This document shows positions 34,645 to 43,156 of a stretch of 64,000 nucleotides of DNA, in pieces. The stretch lies in NCBI GenBank assembly GCA_944325735.1, contig CALVBI010000001.1:558001-622000 (forward strand), given 5' to 3'. Position 1 is the first letter of the stretch, and each line of letters opens with the position of its first letter. The DNA comes from Candidatus Gastranaerophilales bacterium (GTDB taxonomy: Bacteria; Cyanobacteriota; Vampirovibrionia; Gastranaerophilales; Gastranaerophilaceae). The notes under the pieces were generated by a model, which saw only the letters and a program-made list of their open reading frames with translations, was not told where the DNA came from and ran no database searches. Both the position numbers and the translations under genes were made by a program.

Positions 34645-35485
34645 TAATATAATTTTTAGTAATATAAAAATATAAAAATATAAAAATTGCAGCTTTTATT
34701 TTGTTAAAAAAGCTTATCTTACTTTTTTTAAATATGGTATATAAAATTTTGTTATCTTTATCATCTGAGGTCAAAAATTCTAATATTTCATTTTTAACTT
34801 TCAAACTTTCTTCTTTTATACATTTTTTGTTTCTACTAACATTATTCGGATGTCTTCTGTACTTTAAAAGAGGTTCTTGAATATTGGCAAATTTCAAGTA
34901 TCTTACAGCCTTTGAAAACAATGCATAATCTTGCGCGCCATAATACCCATCTTCATAAACGAGATTAAATTTTTCAAAATCATTCTTTCTCCACATACAA
35001 ACAGGATGAATTAATTCACATCGCTTAAAAAAATCAATAATTTTGGGAAATTCTTTTGTTTTCCAAACTTTTATTTTTTTCTTATGTAATTTATAATTAA
35101 TCTCAGAAAACACTTCTATCCAAGCTGAAACAATAGATATATCTTTATGTTCTTCTAAAAATTCGTATTCCTTTTCAAATCGCTCAGGAAATGATATATC
35201 ATCATGATCCTGAATGGCAATATATTTTCCATTTGCTAAACTTAATAATTTATTTCGACTTTTTGTTATACCCTCAGTTTTTTCATTCTTATAATACAAA
35301 ATTCTTTTGTCATTATAAGATTTTATAACTTCTTCTACATTATTTGAAGACCCGTCATTTAAAATAATAAGTTCAAAATCTTTAAATGTTTGTTTTAGTA
35401 TGCTTTCAATACACTCTCTTAAATGTTTTTCTTCGGTATTATATACAGGAATTAACACTGAAATCTCTGGTCTATTATTCTCCAT
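34442..35485 (-). CDS. GT2 glycosyltransferase (extended C-terminus)
   Basis: The 347-residue protein has a GT2 domain: ISVLIPVYNTEEKHL, LIILNDGSS, and IAIQDHDDISFP. The final 70 or so residues are read from the antisense of the previous gene and follow a hydrophobic stretch (YIIIILYIYLFQFF). The normal stop seems lost, so the true C-terminus is uncertain. It starts 11 bp inside the gene upstream, consistent with an operon for surface glycan synthesis. Confidence 0.8.
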   Translation of the reverse strand: MENNRPEISVLIPVYNTEEKHLRECIESILKQTFKDFELIILNDGSSNNVEEVIKSYNDKRILYYKNEKTEGITKSRNKLLSLANGKYIAIQDHDDISFPERFEKEYEFLEEHKDISIVSAWIEVFSEINYKLHKKKIKVWKTKEFPKIIDFFKRCELIHPVCMWRKNDFEKFNLVYEDGYYGAQDYALFSKAVRYLKFANIQEPLLKYRRHPNNVSRNKKCIKEESLKVKNEILEFLTSDDKDNKILYTIFKKSKISFFNKIKAAIFIFLYFYITKNYIIIILYIYLFQFFQSNLHIDLLEGNFLHNAIICVLQLLLIRLFFQDFRFSRKITLPVFCFQKVHLQAF

Positions 35486-36446
35486 AATAACTTCTCCGCT
35501 CTAATAAAATTGCTCCCAAAAATTTTCCAAAGTTTTTAGTAAATCTCGTAACTGAATTTAAAAAATTTGTTATTCCAAAGGGAATAGAGAATATAATTAT
35601 TATAAAATTCATCAATAATGTAAAAAATTTTTCAATTATATAAAATAAACGTTTGCAGAAATTTTCTTGATTTAAAAATCTTGTCAACGAAACCGAATAT
35701 CCGTTATGAAATGCTCTGTTTAAAATCCACTTAATATTTGCTCTCTCATCATTTATAAGTTCAAAATTTACAGCATTATAATTCCAACCAATTATATAAC
35801 CACTTTCACTTAATCTCGAGAAAAAATCGGTATCTTCACTCCCTGAAAAATTAAAATCCTTTGAAAAATAAGTATTACTGTTTTTTATTATGTTAAGCGG
35901 AAAGAAAACATTTCCACTTGCGCAAGTTTTTTTATAATCACCGAGTTTTTTTGAAGAATGTGTCGCAAATACAGGGTTATTTATTATATAAGAAGGATAA
36001 TTATTCTCAAATTTTTTATAAGTAGGTCCACTGCTTATATAAATATCTTCAAATTTTTGATAAAACTCAATGTGATTAACTAGCCAGTTTACATCTGCAA
36101 TCTCATCATCATCAATAAATGCAATATGACTTGCCCCATAATTCATAGATTCTCTCAACGCAGTATTTCTTGCATTAGATAATCCCTTTTGAATTTCTGA
36201 TACATAATGGATAGGAAGCCTTTGAGAAAATTTAGACACAACTTTTTCTGCACTTTTTCCTTTATCATTATCGACTACAAGAATTTCTGTTTTTATATTT
36301 TTTTGATAATTTATATTAGACAAATTATCTAATAATCTTTCTAACTTTTCCGGTCTTTTATATGTACAACAACAAATCATTACATAGCTGACTGATAACT
36401 TTTCGGATATATTTTTATTGCTTTTATTTTTATAAATTGTATGCAT
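35475..36446 (-). CDS. GT2 glycosyltransferase
   Basis: The 323-residue protein has a GT2 catalytic region (YVMICCCTYKRPEKLERLL, EILVVDNDKGKS, HIAFIDDDEIAD, with the DxD motif) and a C-terminal hydrophobic segment (about 270-300) that could anchor it to the membrane. It overlaps the next GT2 gene by 11 bp. The start codon lies inside a palindromic operator candidate (GTATGCATAC). The sugar and acceptor are unknown. Confidence 0.88.
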   Translation of the reverse strand: MHTIYKNKSNKNISEKLSVSYVMICCCTYKRPEKLERLLDNLSNINYQKNIKTEILVVDNDKGKSAEKVVSKFSQRLPIHYVSEIQKGLSNARNTALRESMNYGASHIAFIDDDEIADVNWLVNHIEFYQKFEDIYISSGPTYKKFENNYPSYIINNPVFATHSSKKLGDYKKTCASGNVFFPLNIIKNSNTYFSKDFNFSGSEDTDFFSRLSESGYIIGWNYNAVNFELINDERANIKWILNRAFHNGYSVSLTRFLNQENFCKRLFYIIEKFFTLLMNFIIIIFSIPFGITNFLNSVTRFTKNFGKFLGAILLERRSYYGE

Positions 36447-36567
36447 ACGTATAGTAAATCATAAATAATTATATGTAAGCAATAAATTATTAAGTTTTGT
36501 ATATGTATACATCAAAATAAAAGGAAATATATGCACAAACGTTCTTAAAAACTATTTGTATACATCA
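36439..36567. promoter_or_regulatory. Operator set GTATAC between GT2 and XRE genes
   Basis: TGTATACATCA occurs twice, at 36504-36514 and 36557-36567, 53 bp apart, close to five helical turns. A related palindrome GTATGCATAC lies at 36439-36448, over the start codon of the divergent GT2 gene. The pattern suits binding by the XRE regulator encoded at 36592. Confidence 0.6.
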
Positions 36568-36591
36568 TATTTTTAAATTGGAGATACGATT

Positions 36592-36960
36592 ATGATGAAA
36601 TTTGATGATAAAAAATTTATTGCAGAAAAAATAAAATATCATCGAAAGAAAATGAATTTGACTCAAGCTGAACTTGCAGAAATGGCTGATATAAGTGATC
36701 AACACCTTTCAAGAATAGAAAGAGGATGTTATACGCCTTCTTTAACAACATTTTTTCTGCTCGTTAAAATTTTGAAAATGGATTTAAAGGAATTTGGATT
36801 TGATATAACAGAAACTACAAATCCTACAAAAAATAAGTTAATTGATCTTATAAATAAAGCAAATGATTATGAACTTGTATTTTTTAATGATGTAATTACA
36901 AGTTTAGATAATGCTTTAAAGAAGGTTCGAAAAAATTTCCATAATCACTTTTTTATGTAA
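36592..36960 (+). CDS. XRE-family transcriptional regulator
   Basis: The 122-residue protein has an N-terminal XRE helix-turn-helix (residues 10-65: KIKYHRKKMNLTQAELAEMA then HLSRIERGCYTPSL). The C-terminal 50 residues are helical and may dimerise. It is divergent from the GT2 pair, and repeated GTATACATCA sites lie upstream, so it probably autoregulates and represses the glycosyltransferase genes. ATG is preceded by TTGGAGA. Confidence 0.9.
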   Translation: MMKFDDKKFIAEKIKYHRKKMNLTQAELAEMADISDQHLSRIERGCYTPSLTTFFLLVKILKMDLKEFGFDITETTNPTKNKLIDLINKANDYELVFFNDVITSLDNALKKVRKNFHNHFFM

Positions 36961-36969
36961 TGCATCTTT

Positions 36970-37776
36970 TTACAGATAGCATTTAGGTTCTTGGCCTTCG
37001 ACTCCTGCATATAATTCTACAAATTGTTTTGCAGGACTTGATTCAATTTTTGTTAATAAAACTTCTTCAATTTGGAAAAATCCGACATCTCCTGTCATTT
37101 CTATGTCGATTCTAATAGGTTTTTTCTCACCGTGGTGAATACCTATTCTGTTAATAGCGTTCGCAGAATATTTATGAATATCTCCGACTTTTGGAGTTGT
37201 ATTTATTGCCATAGGAATTCTAGCTCTTCCTTTTGTCATATCACAACCGTCAGCTATTAAAATTATTCCAGCCTCAATTGAATGTATTTTATGACTTGAC
37301 ATATGACCTATAATTGCTTCGATAGCAAGAGATTTGATGATTGTACGTCTATGCAAATCATCAGGTAATATGTGCATTAATGTTCTTTCAATAATAGGTT
37401 TTGCGAGGATTACAGACATGTTTTCATGCCCTTGGCGTCCTATCATCATTCCTAGGTCATGCATTAATCCAGCAATAATTACAGCGCACATACTATCCTC
37501 GAAGGTCCCGATTTCTTCTTTTTCAAGTGATGTTTGTATGCCTGCACTTTGTAATAGGTTAAGCATTTTTATCGCATTTGCTGCGACTTGGCGCATATGA
37601 ACCGGACCATGGTCATTATAGCCCAGTCTTTTTATTGATACATTATTTGCATAATCCTGCATTTCTTGCAATTCTTCATCTGCAAATAAGTAATTGACTA
37701 AATCTGTACATAATTTATGATTTTGTAATCTTTTTAAAATTTTTGATTCTAATGATACTTCTTTAATTGATTTCAT
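36970..37776 (-). CDS. HD-domain phosphohydrolase
   Basis: The 268-residue protein carries HD-superfamily metal ligands: HMRQVAANAIKML (first H), IIAGLMHDLGM (the HD pair, about 100), HENMS, and a later aspartate in IADGCDMTKGRA. These bind a metal pair for hydrolysis of phosphate esters, often nucleotides. The RARIPMAINTTPKVGDIH stretch is typical of a broad archaeal and bacterial HD family. No partner domain is seen. The substrate is unknown. Confidence 0.85.
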   Translation of the reverse strand: MKSIKEVSLESKILKRLQNHKLCTDLVNYLFADEELQEMQDYANNVSIKRLGYNDHGPVHMRQVAANAIKMLNLLQSAGIQTSLEKEEIGTFEDSMCAVIIAGLMHDLGMMIGRQGHENMSVILAKPIIERTLMHILPDDLHRRTIIKSLAIEAIIGHMSSHKIHSIEAGIILIADGCDMTKGRARIPMAINTTPKVGDIHKYSANAINRIGIHHGEKKPIRIDIEMTGDVGFFQIEEVLLTKIESSPAKQFVELYAGVEGQEPKCYL

Positions 37777-37886
37777 AGTTTTAATCCATTTTTATTTATT
37801 ACTTAATAATATAATACCCAATAAATAGAAAAATTTGTATATTATTTAAAATTTTATATCTTAATTTATTGAGTATTAATGGATTA

Positions 37887-39122
37887 TTATTTTTTAAGTT
37901 CTGCAAATTTTGCAGCCATAGTCGGATTATTTTTGGTTAATCTTTTTATACTCAAGTCTTCAGCCTTATTATTTGCAAGACGAAGGTTATTTTCAGAAGA
38001 TAAAAGGGCTTCTTTTGTTTTTTGTAAATGGTCAATAGTTTTGTCAATTTCTTCTATTGCAGTTTTAAATTTTTTGCTTGCAATTTCATAGTTTCTTGCA
38101 AATTTTTCTTTAAAATCATTCATACTTTCTTCAAAATTTGAGATATCAATATTTTGACTTCTTATTACAGCTAGCTCTTGTTTGTACTGTAATGAATTTA
38201 ATGCTGCATTTCTTAGTAGTGTAATAATAGGTATGAAAAATTGAGGTCGAATTACATACATTTTTGGAAATTTATGTGACATATCAACTATCCCTGAATT
38301 ATATAATTCGTTTTCAGGTTCTAAAAGTGATACCAAAACTGCGTATTCACAATTTTTTTCTCGTCTGTCCTTGTCAAGTTCTTTTAGAAAATCTTCATTT
38401 TTCTTTTTGGTAGATGTAGTATCCATTTCATTTTTCATCTCAAACATAATAGATACAATTTCTATCCCTTCAGGGTTTGCTTCTCTGAAGATGTAATCAC
38501 CTTTGCTGCCTGTTTTAGCATCGTTATCTTTTTCAAAGTAGGCATTTTGAAATCCGGTTGCACGAAGTTTGTTAAATTCTAATTCGCAATGCTGTTCAAG
38601 GCTTTCACCTATCATTTTTGTAGAAAGTCTTGCTTTAAAGTCTTTATAGCGAGCGATTTCTTCTTCTTTAAATTGAAGTTGTATTTTGTATTGTTCTTTT
38701 AATGATAGTTCTTTTAATAAGTTTTCTTTTTCATTTGTTTCAATTTTATTTGTAAGCTCTGCAATTTGTTTGTCTTTTTCAGCGAGAGCTTTTTCTTTTT
38801 CGATTTCAAATTTATTTAATTCAAGATTTTTGTCTTTTTCGTAAGATTCAATTTTTGCTTTAAGTTCTAAAATTTCTACATTTTTTTGAGCCGTAGTATT
38901 AAACAATTCTTTTTCTTTACTAATAATTATATCTTGGTACTTACGTTCTGTTTCGGATTGAGCAAGTTTTATTGCCGCTTCTTTTTCATTTAGGAATTGG
39001 GATTCTCTTGAGGTGATTTCTTTTTCAAATTCTTTATCTCTTACTTGTTTTACTATTGCTGCGTAACCGGATTCATCTACTTGAAAAATTTCACCGCATT
39101 TTGGACATTTAATTTCTTGCAT
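37887..39122 (-). CDS. DUF2130 protein
   Basis: From ATG 39122 (AGGAGT upstream) the protein has 411 residues: a short zinc-finger-like CPKCGEIF at the N-terminus, a long coiled coil (about 25-180), a DUF2130 core with [18 protein letters not shown] and [16 protein letters not shown], and a helical end. The core resembles PD-(D/E)xK-type nuclease folds in general layout, but activity is unproven. An upstream in-frame ATG adding 9 residues lacks a ribosome site. Found alone here. Confidence 0.85.
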   Translation of the reverse strand: MQEIKCPKCGEIFQVDESGYAAIVKQVRDKEFEKEITSRESQFLNEKEAAIKLAQSETERKYQDIIISKEKELFNTTAQKNVEILELKAKIESYEKDKNLELNKFEIEKEKALAEKDKQIAELTNKIETNEKENLLKELSLKEQYKIQLQFKEEEIARYKDFKARLSTKMIGESLEQHCELEFNKLRATGFQNAYFEKDNDAKTGSKGDYIFREANPEGIEIVSIMFEMKNEMDTTSTKKKNEDFLKELDKDRREKNCEYAVLVSLLEPENELYNSGIVDMSHKFPKMYVIRPQFFIPIITLLRNAALNSLQYKQELAVIRSQNIDISNFEESMNDFKEKFARNYEIASKKFKTAIEEIDKTIDHLQKTKEALLSSENNLRLANNKAEDLSIKRLTKNNPTMAAKFAELKK

Positions 39123-39208
39123 TATCTTACTCCTGTAAATTAGATACATCTATATTTTATTATAATTTTCCTCTACGTCAAATATGGACAAAGTAAGTAA
39201 GATAAAAT

Positions 39209-40105
39209 TTATAATTCTAATAACGTTAAGCTATTAATATTTTCATAAAAATCATTTATTGGGATATTTTCTTCATTTTCACTATTATGTGGGTTTATAA
39301 GTGTTACAAAATTGTCATCTACTTTTTTAAGAGTATACGCATGATGTATATATAACCCATTTCTTTTTTCTTTAAAATTACAGGTTATAGCATATTTATC
39401 TGGATTTTCTTTTATTTTGTTAATTAAAATTTTTATATAATTGAGATTACTATTGTTTTTGTTAAAGTAAGTTGTTGATTTTTTGCCTGTAATTAAGAAT
39501 AATATATCTGATGGAAAACCTCCTGCGAGTGGATCATTAAAGTTTCCAGATGTATGTTTCCCATTAATAATGTTTGGATTTTTATTTTTCATTGCTTCTT
39601 TATTGCTGATTAACATTTTTTTATAATATTCAGTTGCCAGCTCTATTGCTAACATATCGTCGTCACCTTTTACATATTTATTGCTTTGTTTAGCAGCATT
39701 TAATGCAATTTGAGGAATAGTTACACTTGTATTTGTTCCTTTAAAATATATAACTGTATTGTTATAATTTCTCTTAGAAATTGTGTTTTTTAAATATTTT
39801 TCACCTTTTGTTGTGTTTCCTAGAGCATTTATTCCAGCAAGTAGCCAACAGTCATTTTTTACTTGTATAGTATTGTCAATTTTTCTATCTATGTTAATTT
39901 CACCTTTAGTATAATCATTTACGTAATTTATTCCTTTTATTGAATCAAAATCAACAGTATAATATTTTGAAATAAAATTACTATATTTATTTTCAGTTGT
40001 TTTTAACTCAAAAATAGGCTTTGTCTCTTTAGGCTTTTCTTTTTTTATAGATTGTTTTACAGAAAAATCTTTTGAATTTTCAGAGTTAAGATAAATTGAT
40101 AACAT
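39209..40105 (-). CDS. Calpain-like (C2) cysteine protease, putative
   Basis: The 298-residue protein shows the calpain order: QVKNDCWLLAGINALG at about 80-95 (catalytic cysteine in DCWLLA), YVKGDDDMLAIELATEYY at about 150, then HHAYTLKKVDDNFVTLINPHN at about 253-273, with the catalytic histidine and asparagine. Calpain domains are rare in bacteria. No signal peptide is seen. An AGGGGA ribosome site lies upstream of the ATG. The substrate is unknown; an effector or self-processing role is possible. Confidence 0.75.
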   Translation of the reverse strand: MLSIYLNSENSKDFSVKQSIKKEKPKETKPIFELKTTENKYSNFISKYYTVDFDSIKGINYVNDYTKGEINIDRKIDNTIQVKNDCWLLAGINALGNTTKGEKYLKNTISKRNYNNTVIYFKGTNTSVTIPQIALNAAKQSNKYVKGDDDMLAIELATEYYKKMLISNKEAMKNKNPNIINGKHTSGNFNDPLAGGFPSDILFLITGKKSTTYFNKNNSNLNYIKILINKIKENPDKYAITCNFKEKRNGLYIHHAYTLKKVDDNFVTLINPHNSENEENIPINDFYENINSLTLLEL

Positions 40106-40356
40106 GTATATCCCCTAAATCCCTTATATAATTAAAAACATTTTAATAAGAAAAATTGACAAAATGTTTATTTTAATTTAAAAATTCCTAATCATTAGAA
40201 TTATTTTTTAATAATCTTTACCTAAAATAACTTTTTAGACTTTATGGGTTCTGTTAGTTTTTGGGTTATTTAACTTAAATTCTATTTTTCAATTTTATAA
40301 TTTTTGTGATATATTTATATAACCAAATTTATTATTAAATCTGTGAAAGAGGTGTT

Positions 40357-40848
40357 ATGAGAAAATTATTACCAATTTTATTGGCTATATTTATTTTTTC
40401 TGTAAATGCTCCAGCTTTTGCTATGAGCGTTGAAGAATCAGAAGCCGAAGGACTAAGAGATATGAGGGTACAACCAATGGAACCTGCTGATGCTCCTAAA
40501 TGGGTAGAATATGTTCCAACAAAGTACCATAATCCTAGAACAGATTTTAAAAAGGGAACTGCAATTGCAGAATTAGCTTCTGGAATTGTTCTTACAGATT
40601 TATTATTAACAGCCCCAATAGGTATTCCTATGATATGTCATTCAACAACAAAGTTGAAAAATATAGGTTGGGCAGACAAAAAAAATAAATATTTTGAAGG
40701 CTTAGAAGAAGCAAAGAATATAAACAATTCCAATGAAAGACAAGATCATTATGATAAATTGCTGAAAAAATGTAAAATGACAGAAAAAAAACATAAACAG
40801 CAATTAAAAAGACTTGAAAAAGAAAATAAAAAAGCTAATGATGTATAA
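40357..40848 (+). CDS. Exported hypothetical protein
   Basis: The 163-residue protein has a clear signal peptide (MRKLLPILLAIFIFSVNAPAFA) with AFA cleavage near residue 22. The mature part is basic with one hydrophobic stretch (about 72-90, LASGIVLTDLLLTAPIGIPM) and a coiled-coil, lysine-rich end. No family is recognised. It has a ribosome site (AGAGGTG). Confidence 0.65.
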   Translation: MRKLLPILLAIFIFSVNAPAFAMSVEESEAEGLRDMRVQPMEPADAPKWVEYVPTKYHNPRTDFKKGTAIAELASGIVLTDLLLTAPIGIPMICHSTTKLKNIGWADKKNKYFEGLEEAKNINNSNERQDHYDKLLKKCKMTEKKHKQQLKRLEKENKKANDV

Positions 40849-40961
40849 ATATAATTTTATTAAAACTGAAACCGACTCTGTCTCTCAAAACGCTTGATAA
40901 TTGTATTGATAAAGGTAAGAAATACTAATGCGAAGCATTGTAGAGACTCCCAGTTAACTTT

Positions 40962-41000
40962 ATATATTTAAAATGGATATTTTTCCAATTTTAAATATAT
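40962..41000 (-). terminator. AU-rich hairpin after tmRNA
   Basis: ATATATTTAAAAT and ATTTTAAATATAT are complementary across a short loop just downstream of the tmRNA 3' end. It may be the tmRNA terminator or a processing hairpin; it lacks a clean T-run. Confidence 0.4.
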
Positions 41001-41002
41001 TC

Positions 41003-41408
41003 TGGAGACGAGGGGAGTCGAACCCCTGTCCAAAATGGATCTTGACAAACTTCTACGAGTGTAGATATTAATTCTCTCGGATTATGCAGGGAATATCATA
41101 ACCTTTGTTATAATCCAAAGTGTTTTTTGCGGAAACACTAACCTTTAACGGTTATCTTGATGCATCTACCGTCATCGATGCACTGCCGCTTGCATGATGG
41201 ACCCATATCACCGGCAAGCTGGGTAATATGAGTAGCTATAGTAATCTAGACTATGCAGCTAATGCATATCTTTCAGCGCCAAATACGCCTTTGATTACGT
41301 TGTTTTCATTTTTAGCATTTAATTTAGTTTGCTCGTTGATGACCGAGAACAGCGCTCGGACTCGCAATTCATCTCAACCGAACATCCTGTCAAATCCAAA
41401 ACGTCCCC
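41003..41408 (-). ncRNA. ssrA: Transfer-messenger RNA (tmRNA)
   Basis: The 5' GGGGACG and 3' CGTCTCC pair as an alanine tRNA-like acceptor, with the T-arm AGGGGTTCGACTCCCCT and the conserved TTTTGGATTTGACAGG after the 5' end. CCA is not encoded. The internal tag frame ends at a TAG at 41253-41251 and encodes ...YALAA, the proteolysis tag ending. Read from a GCT at 41316, the tag would be about 21 codons (AKNENNV...RYALAA). tmRNA rescues stalled ribosomes with SmpB. Confidence 0.93.
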
Positions 41409-41468
41409 ATATTTAGTTTTAAATGTGCTATTTTATATTATAAACTATTTTATATTTATTTCAAGCGA

Positions 41469-41873
41469 TTATTCTGTTATGTGGAATGAACATTTTGAAC
41501 AATGAGCTTTGGGATGAAGCATTAAATTGTCTTCTAAATCATACAATCTTGCAATTCTTGTAACTAATGGTGCTCCGCATTTTGGGCATTTTAAGCCACC
41601 GGCCCCATTTAAAATTAGTTCTTTTAAGCTATCGATTATTTCTTGTGATACTGTGTAACTTGTAAAGTCTTTTTCTAAAGATTTTATTTCTTCTGGTACA
41701 CATTTCAATACTTTTGCTAAGTTTTGTCTTACAGTTACAGGTAGAAAAAGTTCTTTCCCTGCTTCAATATCTTCTATATAATTTAGCGGAAGATTACATT
41801 CTTTTGCTAGCCCTTTAGGAGAAAGACCTATTTCATCTCTTTTATGTTGAATAAATTGTGCTAATGTTTTCAT
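41469..41873 (-). CDS. XRE-family regulator with C-terminal zinc ribbon
   Basis: The 134-residue protein has an XRE helix-turn-helix (residues 3-60, TLAQFIQHKRDEIGLSPKG) and a C-terminal zinc ribbon with CPKCGAP (about 95) and CSKCSFH (about 125). The combination suits a DNA-binding protein with a metal-stabilised tail. Its targets are unknown. An AT-rich upstream segment could give a leaderless start but no clear extended -10 is seen. Confidence 0.8.
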   Translation of the reverse strand: MKTLAQFIQHKRDEIGLSPKGLAKECNLPLNYIEDIEAGKELFLPVTVRQNLAKVLKCVPEEIKSLEKDFTSYTVSQEIIDSLKELILNGAGGLKCPKCGAPLVTRIARLYDLEDNLMLHPKAHCSKCSFHITE

Positions 41874-41890
41874 AATTTTTATTTTATAGC

Positions 41891-41923
41891 GTAAACACCC
41901 TCTTTATTCAAGAGGGTGTTTAC
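41891..41923. repeat. Perfect 13-bp hairpin GTAAACACCCTCT
   Basis: Arms at 41891-41903 and 41911-41923 are perfect reverse complements around a TTATTCA loop. It lies between the 42-kb surface-protein gene and the zinc-ribbon regulator gene, both minus-strand. It lacks the T-run of a normal terminator, so it could end or attenuate the transcript, or stabilise RNA. Confidence 0.7.
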
Positions 41924-41950
41924 AAGTTGTGTAGAAAATTTAGGTAATTG

Positions 41951-43003
41951 TTATTCTTCGTATTTCCAGCCAGGATGTTTGTAATCTTCACTTCTTTTGG
42001 CGTAATCAGAATATACTACTGCTTGGTCAAAGTCATATTGTGCAAATTCTGGGTTTCCATTTTCGTCGTAAATTGGTTCCCCAGTTTCTTCGTCAAGGAT
42101 TAGAGCTCCATACAAGAATGAACCTGGATTTGTCCCTTTTTCATAATTTCCACGGTATACTAAGTTATTATTATTATCAAAGATTGAACGAATATTTTGT
42201 TTTTTATCTCTGCCGTTTGTACGAACTTCATAACCTGCATAATTCCATAAATATTGTTCATCATCGTCAGGTTTTTTATCTGTATTAGCAACATATCTTG
42301 TGATTTTTATGCCTTTACCAGGTACATCTGCTACTACTGATTTTAAATATGATGTTTTTGGATTGTGAGAATCATATAAGTCTAAAACCTTAGTTACAAC
42401 TGCTAATTCATTTTTATTTGTGCCGATACTATCCACCATTGATTCATAAAATTTGTTGTCATATCTGTTGTGTGCTTTTGAACCAACATATACAACACTA
42501 TCTAGACCTGAACCATCAGGTTCTGGACCATCAATTGGAATGCCAATATTTTTACCTTGAGCGATTAATGAATCTGCGATATGGAACGGATAATCTTTTA
42601 CATAGATAGGTTTAATTTCTGTATGGATTATAGTATCACCAGGCATGTATATAGTGTCACCAGGCATATAAATAGTATCAGGTTTAATAATTGTAATTGT
42701 ATCGTGGTGGTCACAATTATTGCCCACTTTTATACCAATATTGACTTCATTATTATTAATTAAATCTTGGTCAAAATTATATATATTTCCGTCAATTTCT
42801 CTATCACAGCTTGTCATTGCTCCAGATGTTGCTCCTAATGCCATTAGACCAATCATCATGTTTCTCATAGCTTTGCTTGAATCTTTTGATATTTGATTAT
42901 GGTTTGCTTGGTATTGATTAATATGTTGTTTTCTTTTATTAGTTTTGTTTTTACCTTCAAAATTTAAGGTGTTTAAACTATTGTGAATTGCTTTGACTTC
43001 CAT
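41951..43003 (-). CDS. Putative surface-associated protein with TIYMPGD repeats
   Basis: I do not recognise this 350-residue protein. It opens with a basic, polar 45-residue lead holding LNFEGK, then a hydrophobic segment ending SGAMTSC (residues 48-66), which may be a lipoprotein-type or membrane anchor. The mature part is acidic and holds a tandem repeat DTIYMPG (twice, then IIHTE). The C-terminus is rich in Y, D and E (YKHPGWKYEE). Two 14-bp palindromes lie in its upstream region. Confidence 0.6.
   Translation of the reverse strand: MEVKAIHNSLNTLNFEGKNKTNKRKQHINQYQANHNQISKDSSKAMRNMMIGLMALGATSGAMTSCDREIDGNIYNFDQDLINNNEVNIGIKVGNNCDHHDTITIIKPDTIYMPGDTIYMPGDTIIHTEIKPIYVKDYPFHIADSLIAQGKNIGIPIDGPEPDGSGLDSVVYVGSKAHNRYDNKFYESMVDSIGTNKNELAVVTKVLDLYDSHNPKTSYLKSVVADVPGKGIKITRYVANTDKKPDDDEQYLWNYAGYEVRTNGRDKKQNIRSIFDNNNNLVYRGNYEKGTNPGSFLYGALILDEETGEPIYDENGNPEFAQYDFDQAVVYSDYAKRSEDYKHPGWKYEE
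42631..42680 (-). repeat. 21-bp tandem repeat inside the surface-protein gene
   Basis: Two 21-bp units (42631-42651 and 42652-42672) and a partial third encode the DTIYMPG repeats. The units differ at a few bases, so the array is not a perfect slippage tract. Confidence 0.7.
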
Positions 43004-43054
43004 TTAGGTATTTACCTCCATTTTCTACACTTTTTAATTGTATGTATATAAAAG

Positions 43055-43103
43055 AAAAACATGTTTTTAGTTGCTAATGAAATAATAACAAAAACATGTT
43101 TTT
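43055..43103. promoter_or_regulatory. Twin palindromes AAAAACATGTTTTT
   Basis: Two identical 14-bp palindromes at 43055-43068 and 43090-43103 lie 35 bp apart, upstream of the surface-protein gene and downstream of recA. The nearer one abuts a -10-like sequence on the minus strand (TATATAC). They look like paired operators for a dimeric regulator. Confidence 0.55.
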
Positions 43104-43156
43104 TGACTAAATTAGTGTTATATCTGTCTTTTAGCTGCTTTACATTAGTTAATATT

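Noticed and set aside
43055-43103. LexA/SOS boxes for recA
   Set aside because: The palindromes are downstream of recA on its own strand and do not match known LexA consensus sequences.
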